Assembly: GCA_016858145.1 (NCBI GenBank)
Contig: JAEHOE010000159.1
Location: 186,001 to 250,000 of the forward strand
DNA length: 64,000 nucleotides
From: Edaphochlamys debaryana
Lineage: Eukaryota > Chlorophyta > Chlorophyceae > Chlamydomonadales
Direction: 5' to 3'
The translations under genes and the position numbers were made by a program. Shown one piece after another: positions 57,996 to 64,000 of this stretch. The notes beneath the pieces are model-generated. The model was not told where the DNA came from and searched no databases. It worked only from the letters and a program-made list of their open reading frames with translations. Numbering within the stretch: the stretch's first letter is position 1; every line of letters starts with the position of its first letter.

Positions 57996-58838
57996 ATAAT
58001 AGGGTGCCGGAGGGAGGATGCGGTCGGCGATAGAGTCCTAGGGCAGACCGGTGATACCGGTACCTCTATGATTGCCTACCGGTATCTCTATGGTTACCTG
58101 CCGTACGTCATCATAGCCCTGCGTGCGGGGACGTAGCTTGGCGCGAAGGGAGGTGGTTCGGAACTTGTGATCCGAGCCTGCTGCCCGACATCGATGTTCA
58201 GGACGATGCCGCTTGTGTACATGTTTGCGGTGCATGGGCGCGTGGTCGGTAGATAGATAGATATGGAGTGCTGGCTGGACGGATTGGACTGGAGTGGCCT
58301 GCTGGTCTTGTGGTGCAATGCGCTGAGGCAGCTCCTGAGGACCTGTGCCCACTACTGAGCCCCCTTATCTGGTTGATGCCTGGTGCGTGGATGGTAGCCC
58401 TTGGGTACAGCAGTAAACTGACAGGAATCTAGGAGCTCCCGACGAGGACCTACCTACCTGTGCCCACTGAGCGAGCCCACACTGCTGATGACCTGTCCGA
58501 GTAGTCCGAGACGGTCTGGGTGCGTGAGGAAGTGAGAGCAGGTGATGCCTGGTGACTAGCTAGGTGGACGGTAGCCCTTGGGGACAGCAGTAAACTGCTG
58601 AAAGGAAAGGCTTCAGTTGCTGGCTGGGAAACGGCAAGCAAAATGAGAGAGCCTTGAGTCCGGTGGCATGCAACAAGCATATCAATTACAAATTATGTAT
58701 GCCCAGGCCCTTTCAACTCCAATGATGATAAAACCAACACGATCCCGGGGAGCGAAGTCTAATCGCTAGGACCTACTAAACCTACACCGGTAAAACTGGA
58801 GGGTTTGATGCTAGCGCCGGCCAGCCAGGGGAACGGGG
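57996..58838. other. 3' flank of MRS2 with short duplications
   Basis: Two local duplications are visible: ACCGGTACCTCTATG/ACCGGTATCTCTATG near 58056-58092, and GGTAGCCCTTGGGTACAGCA / GGTAGCCCTTGGGGACAGCA (each then GTAAACTG) at about 58392 and 58570. No TGTAA was seen close to the stop, so the poly(A) signal is not assigned. Confidence 0.5.
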
Positions 58839-58848
58839 GTGGGGCATC

Positions 58849-59001
58849 CACCCCATCCCACCCCATCCCACCCCATCCCACCCCATCCCACCCCATCCCG
58901 CCCCATCCCAGCCACCCCATCCCACCCCATCCCATCCCATCCCACCCCATCCCTTCCATCCCACCCCATCCCATCCCATCCCACCCCATCCCACCCCATC
59001 G
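58849..59001. repeat. CCACCCCATCCCA-type minisatellite
   Basis: A pyrimidine/A-only tract built of CCATCCCACC decamers and CCATC pentamers with a few interruptions (GCCACC, TTCC). Confidence 0.95.
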
Positions 59002-59105
59002 GGCAACGGGCCGCGTCCATTCCTTAGGTGGCTGGGTCAGCTGGTAGTAAGTGTGTGAGGCCTATCTATCTAGCCTCAATCCACGCTTGCTCCGCCCAAG
59101 AGTAT

Positions 59106-59110
59106 TTACA
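59106..59110 (-). terminator. TGTAA poly(A) signal of the M11 protease
   Basis: TTACA on the plus strand, 273 nt beyond the minus-strand stop at 59383. Confidence 0.5.
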
Positions 59111-59382
59111 CATCATTGTATGCATGCCCAGGTATCTTTCAATCCCGGGGCACATGCATGGCGTCACGTACTTCAATAATGAAAGTGATACATACAGCCC
59201 CGGCCGTGGTACTTCTGCCTCAGCTACCTTAGCTACCTCAGCACTCAGCACTCCGACAACATTTCCTTGCAAATAGCAAAACACAACGCAGGTAATGGTG
59301 GGAATGAACGCCTCGTACGAGATTGTTGTTGTCAGATGCATGGGTGCGGGAATGAAAGGTGGATGTAGGGGGGCGCGGGAGA

Positions 59383-61673
59383 CTATCTTGTGTATAGACA
59401 CGTACCGATACTGGTTTTTGCGGGCGTCACCACTGCTTTCCAGTATCCTCTGGACAGTTTGCCATTCCAAATGAATCCTCCGCAGCCTTTGGGCTCGTTG
59501 TTGCAAGAGGTGGTGAGGTTGGTGAGGGACGAGGTGAATCCAAGGGTGTTGTTGGCAAGAAGACTGGCGGCGTCAGTGTCCCGCTGGCTGATGTAGCCTT
59601 CAACAATGGGGCATCTGCAGCAAAGAGTGACGGCAGGCAGCGTGGAACCGCGGTGTACGTGCGTGGTCACATCACATACAGTCATCAGCTCACATGGTGG
59701 GGATGGGCGGCATGCTGCACTCGAGAGTGCTGTTAGAAGCGTAGCGGCACATGTCCACCACCATCCGTTTGCCGTCACCTGTCAGTTCTGGAGTGTGCAA
59801 GTGGCAGCGCATGCATGTCATGATCGATCGTGTACATGCGTCCAAGGGCCACTACTGCTTACGTACGTACCTCGGGCTTGGAGTAAAAGTCCATAGTCTG
59901 GCAGCTGCAACTGCTGGCCCTGGTCCATGAGGGCGATGAGGTTGTGCACGGGGTCAGTGTAAGCGTTGGGATTAGCGTTGTCCACAGCCCTCAGGGCCTC
60001 GTGCACGCTGAGCCTGTACGCATACTCCGTGTCAAGCTGCCAATCACCACCACCGCGCGCACGCAGAGACACGTATAGGTTCCTGTAAGCCAGCCAGCAA
60101 CATACAGCAATGTGGAAGTCAGACGCGCTGCATGTAACCGGCATTCCTTTGCAACCCTGCAACCATAAGCTACCTTGTGTAACCTGCACCCAACCAGTCG
60201 GGCAGGATGCGGATCATAACTCCAGTCGGTCCCAGAAAGGTAGCTGGCAGGGTGAGGTTGGTGCGGGTTGTGGCCACCGGGAGATGGGAGCTGTTGAGGG
60301 TGATGAGCGGCGTGGCCCACCCCAGCCTCCGCAGCTCGGGGGCGGTGGGGCAGGCGCTGTAGGCCAAACCCATAAAAGTAGAGCGGTCCAGGTACTCGAT
60401 GCCGTCCCGCCAGGCATGAAACATACCAAAGTCTGCAGCAGCAAATGTCAAGACATGCATGAATTAACATTATTAACATACATCACCATGTGGCTTACTT
60501 GCACACATTATTGAGACATGGACATCACCAAGCGACTATACCAAAAACAACCCACTATGCATGAGTTCTTGCATCACAGTGCCGGGCTTGTAAATACCCT
60601 GCAGTTATAATGAGGTGTGTTAGTGAGTTCATTCTTCTATCTGCTGGTATCCACAGCTATCTCTCTGAGGACACTCACCCATTGTGTTGCTGCGATCCAT
60701 GATTGAACTCCACCAAGTTCCGCACTAGCCTGAAGATATACAGCAGGCGCAGACTGACAGTTGGTGCAACCCGACCAAGGCAGGCAGGGTTGAATTGCAT
60801 GCAAGGCCAGCTATTATACCTATCAAACGAACGTCTATCTAGAAACCTTTATCAAGTCTTGTAATGTATGTGGTGCTGTCCCATTCCAGGATGGCGCGGT
60901 GCTAGGTACTACGGGCTAGGAGGTGCTATCTTAGGCTTGCGGCCGTACGTAGAAAGACAGGACGCAACATATACATTGCGTTGAATACCTGTACAGTGCG
61001 ACCCCAGCTAATAAACCAGCCGCCCTTCGTCATATGACTCCAGCTCCTAGCTAGGGATCAGTTTACAAGCAAACTGCAAGGCCGAAATCCGCACCGGGAT
61101 AAAACATTGAGGCCCCCGGTCTGCAATGACGTACATCCGGTTGGTAAATTGGTTCACGCCTGCATGCAAGAACAAACTGCAGCATGTACAGCATGCCCTC
61201 ACCGCATGAATGTGTAGCCAGCACTACCAGCACCAACCACAGCATGTCGGGTCCCCAATCAACTCACTGGGGGCAAGGCCTTGGCGGGTGAGGTTGACGT
61301 AAGCAGACATTGCCGAATTCTGTATGGCCACAGAGTTACAGCCGTCCCAAAGGTCCCAAGTGCATGGCAGCGCGACCTCCACCACCTGCACCACCGCATG
61401 AATGAATCAGCATCATCAGCCGGCTTTACTTGTCTGAATGCCTGCTTCGCTTGCTATCTACCGACCCCTGCTTACCTGCGAGGTGTTCCGATCCAACTGA
61501 AAGCTGCCATAGCTGCACGCATCCAGCTGAGAAGCTACCCCTTGTGTGCTCCAAAAGACAGCCGAGACCTCTGACTGGCTTGGACCAGGATACGGCCCGC
61601 ACTCGTCCGATTCAAGGGCACTGACGATAATGACCAGTAATGAAACCCGTGCGGAGATTGCTCTGAACGTCAT
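59383..61673 (-). CDS. Gametolysin/VMP-type M11 metalloprotease with QEXXH zinc site
   Basis: Ten exons join in phase: 61673-61476, 61385-61268, 61159-61075, 61007-60989 (19-nt microexon), 60728-60678, 60598-60556, 60432-60174, 60082-59871, 59787-59694 and 59614-59383; 436 residues. A signal peptide (MTFRAISARVSLLVIIVSAL) starts the protein. The metal site, split over exons 6 and 7, reads QELMHNFGMFH, i.e. QEXXHXXGXXH, the variant known from Volvox VMP proteases rather than HEXXH. The downstream regions STFMGLAYSACPTAPELRRL, LPDWLGAGYTR, LYVSLRARGGGDWQLDTEY and LDQGQQLQLPDYG are typical of gametolysin C-termini. The last exon encodes a Cys-rich module (CPIVEGYISQRDTD, CGGFIW, CLYTR) shared with the neighbour. 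Predicted secreted protease acting on the extracellular matrix. Exon 3's donor (GTTTGC) is weak, so exons 3-4 are less certain. Confidence 0.82.
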
Positions 61674-61759
61674 TAGGAAATAAAAGCGCAGGTCAGCAAA
61701 GTACTCCATCCGGGACATAGAAGTAGCTACCCACCACTTTGCATTGGCAATTCTTGCTC

Positions 61760-64000
61760 CTACACATCTGACCTTGGAGAAGGGGGCGCGGGTTTGGGAG
61801 GGGGCACAGGAGGCGGCGGGCTGGGCGGACGAGGGGGCACAGGCGGCCGAGGGCTGGGCGGACGAGGGGGCACAGGAGGTGGCGGGCTGGGCGGACGAGG
61901 GGGCACAGGCGGCCGAGGGCTGGGCGGACGAGGGGGCACGGGAGGTGGCGGGCTGGGCGGACGAGGGGGCACAGGCGGCCGAGGGCTGGGCGGACGAGGG
62001 GGCACAGGAGGTGGCGGGCTGGGCGGACGAGGGGGCACAGGAGGTGGCGGGCTGGGCGGACGAGGGGGCACAGGAGGTGGCGGGCTGGGCGGAAGAGGGG
62101 GCACGGGAGGTGGCGGGCTGGGCGGACGAGGGGGCACAGGAGGTGGCGGGCTGGGCGGACGAGGGGGCACGGGAGGTGGCGGGCTGGGCGGACGAGGGGG
62201 CACAGGAGGTGGCGGGCTGGGCGGACGAGGGGGCACAGGAGGTGGCGGGCTGGGCGGAAGAGGGGGCACAGGAGGTGGCGGGCTGGGCGGACGAGGGGGC
62301 ACAGGAGGTGGCGGGCTGGGCGGACGAGGGGGCACAGGAGGTGGCGGGCTGGGCGGACGAGGGGGCACAGGCGGCCGAGGGCTGGGCGGACGAGGGGGCA
62401 CAGGAGGTGGCGGGCTGGGCGGACGACGGGGCACAGGAGGTGGCGGGCTGGGCGGAAGAGGGGGCACGGGAGGTGGCGGGCTGGGCGGACGAGGGGGCAC
62501 AGGAGGTGGCGGGCTGGGCGGACGAGGGGGCACAGGCGGCCGAGGGCTGGGCGGACGAGGGGGCAAGGGCGGACGAGGGGGCACAGGAGGTGGCGGGCTG
62601 GGCGGACGGGGTGGACTGGGCGGCCAAATTCTTGAGTAAAGACACCAGCCGGGCTGGATCCCAGTTGCTGTCGTATTGCGCAGTGCAAGACCAACAGCGT
62701 TAAGGCCCAGCTGCCAGGAGAATCCAGCGCAGGCTAGATTGTTTGTACAGGCGGCCAACAAGCTGGATAAGTTGTAGTGCACTGCCAGGACGTCCGTTCC
62801 CGAAGCCGCATGGACTGCATTCGGCACAACGGTAAAGCCCGCCAGTGGCGAGCATTCCACGAATGGTGGAGACGGCGGCCGAGGCGGTAGAGGAGGTGAT
62901 GGTCGCGGTGCAGGACTCGGGGGCATGGCTGCAAGGATGGTACGCACCAACATCAGGGCTTACAGGGCTCAGGTTAGCCAATGCGATCCAGCAGCGGCCA
63001 GCACCAGCGAGCAGCAGCTGGAGTAGCTGGAGGGCACTCACGAGGGGGCCGGATACGCATGTATAAACACATGCCCACTGATGATTTTGTTGTCCTAACA
63101 CTGCGCATGGTGTATCCCACTTCAAGCCGCGGGTACCAATTGAACCCGTCGCAACTCCCACTGGAAGCTGCTGGTTCATTGTCACAATCGAAGGCAAGGT
63201 GCTCAAGCTGAATGGCCCTTCCAATCTGGTTATCGTTGCCAAGGCTGCTGTCAGTGTCCCGCCTTGAGGTGTACCCCGGCACAATCGGGCAGCTGCAGCC
63301 GGCAAGAGTATTTGATGACACGGAAGTTATGAAGTAAGCTGCGATTAGGATTATGCTTTCTGCGTTACTACGTTCTACGACTACTCCAGTAGGTGACAAT
63401 ACTACTCACATGGTTGGCACTGGCGGGAGGCTACAGTCTACAGTAACATTGCGCTGAAATCTGCACAAGTCAACGACCATCCGTAGCCCACCATCGATGA
63501 GTTCTGCAAGCAAAGGACGGAAGCATAGATGGTCAGCTACAGGATAAAGTGTTATAAATAGATAGATCTAGATCAAGAGATAGATAAGGGGAGCTGCGCG
63601 CCCTCCCTTGCGTACCCCGCGCTTGGATAACAAGCCCATACTCTTGCAGGGTTAGGTTCTGGCCCTGGTCCAGCAAAGCAAGCAGGCTGTACTCCGGGTC
63701 CTTATCGGCCGCTAATCGAGACAGTGGGGCGTTGTCAACATCTTTCTGGGCGTCATGAACCGATATGCGATGAACATACTCGGCATCAAGCGCAATATCT
63801 CCACCACCACGTGCTCTCAGTGAGACGTAAATGTTCCTGCGCAAAAATATAAAACGATCAACAAGAGACAAGGGTAGGCAATGCAAAAGGTTTCCAAATA
63901 AAGCTGAGTCGAAACCCCAATCCCATTTATCTAGTAGTTGCTTGTGCCTGACCTAGGTGTCCTTACTTACTTGCTGTAGGCCTGCCCAAGCCAGTCGGGG
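61760..64000 (-). CDS. M11 metalloprotease paralogue with Cys-rich modules and Hyp-rich tail (5' end outside window)
   Basis: Exons 64000-63971 (partial), 63836-63616, 63503-63410, 63292-63042 and 62928-61760 join in phase. PDWLGQAYSK, IYVSLRARGGGDIALDAEYV, LDQGQNLTLQEYGLVIQAR and LRMVVDLCRFQ align with the neighbouring gametolysin-like gene, with conserved intron positions. The catalytic region lies beyond the right edge. Two Cys-rich modules follow (CPIVPGYTSRRDTD to CLYMR, and CSPLAGFTVVPNAV to CLYSR), resembling PAN/apple-like folds in cysteine spacing, which is inference. The last exon then encodes about 280 residues of PPSPPPPVPPRP repeats, a substrate for prolyl hydroxylation and arabinosylation, ending PPSPRSDV. 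The product is probably anchored in the wall by this rod. Its stop is only 86 bp before the next gene's ATG. Confidence 0.82.
61785..62632. repeat. Hyp-rich coding repeat (PPSPPPPVPPRP units)
   Basis: About twenty-six tandem units of roughly 30 bp, e.g. GGGGGCACAGGAGGTGGCGG then GCTGGGCGGACGA on the plus strand, with a few variant types (GGCGGCCGAGGGC, GGAAGAGG). Purine/pyrimidine strand asymmetry is extreme. All six frames stay open because the unit length is a multiple of three and lacks stops. Confidence 0.95.

Noticed and set aside
58849..59001. Possible telomeric or subtelomeric repeat
   Set aside because: CCATCCCACC units do not match the TTTTAGGG telomere repeat of Chlamydomonas and are surrounded by ordinary genes.
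61744..62703. Plus-strand frames reading GWADEGAQEVA or GGRGGTGGGGL repeats
   Set aside because: Mirror reading of the Hyp-rich repeat; the minus frame continues a recognisable protein domain with correct splice sites.

Overview
The window looks like nuclear DNA of a chlamydomonadalean (volvocine-type) green alga. The evidence is very GC-rich sequence, short exons with GT-AG introns and pyrimidine-rich acceptors, TGTAA-type poly(A) signals, pherophorins, a CURT1 thylakoid protein, gametolysin-family (M11) proteases and a kangaroo/PAT-like DIRS retroelement. I cannot name the species. All gene models were spliced by eye; reading phase was checked across the junctions.

Layout. (1) 77-1836 (+): 3' end of an adenosylcobalamin-dependent (class II) ribonucleotide reductase. 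(2) 1837-7788: gene-poor, with two arrays in which a GGATTG core recurs exactly every 20 bp. (3) 7789-9630 (-): CURT1/CAAD thylakoid protein with a TATA box. (4) 10538-10985: hAT-type MITE with 15-bp terminal inverted repeats and 8-bp target duplication. (5) 13401-14918 and 16787-18456 (+): two pherophorins with identical exon architecture. (6) 19666-23193 (-): unrecognised coiled-coil/low-complexity protein. (7) 23892-38472: a PAT/kangaroo-type DIRS retroelement with split repeats A1-ORFs-B1-A2-B2, whose A2 repeat is interrupted by a complete Ty3/gypsy chromovirus (31152-37918, minus orientation, 5-bp target duplication). (8) 39043-41286 (-): decayed copy of an LRR/F-box-like family, followed by a better-preserved paralogue at 42550-44990 (-). 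(9) 45871-50321 (+): RAP-domain organellar RNA protein with a mitochondrial-looking presequence. (10) 50821-57995 (+): very long MRS2/CorA magnesium channel with the GMN motif. (11) 59383-61673 and 61760-64000 (-): two tandem M11 metalloproteases. The first has a QEXXHXXGXXH zinc-site variant; the second runs off the right edge and ends in a hydroxyproline-type Pro-rich tail.

Functionally the host genes are not an operon. Two neighbouring groups concern the extracellular matrix (pherophorins; M11 proteases with Pro-rich and Cys-rich modules) and were made by tandem duplication. Most notable: the nested retroelements (a PHD-like finger fused to the tyrosine recombinase, gag and pol in one frame separated by a single UAG, a methyltransferase-like segment in both elements), the 20-bp phased arrays, and the B12-dependent reductase. 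Several reading-frame breaks sit in homopolymer runs, so some may be assembly errors.
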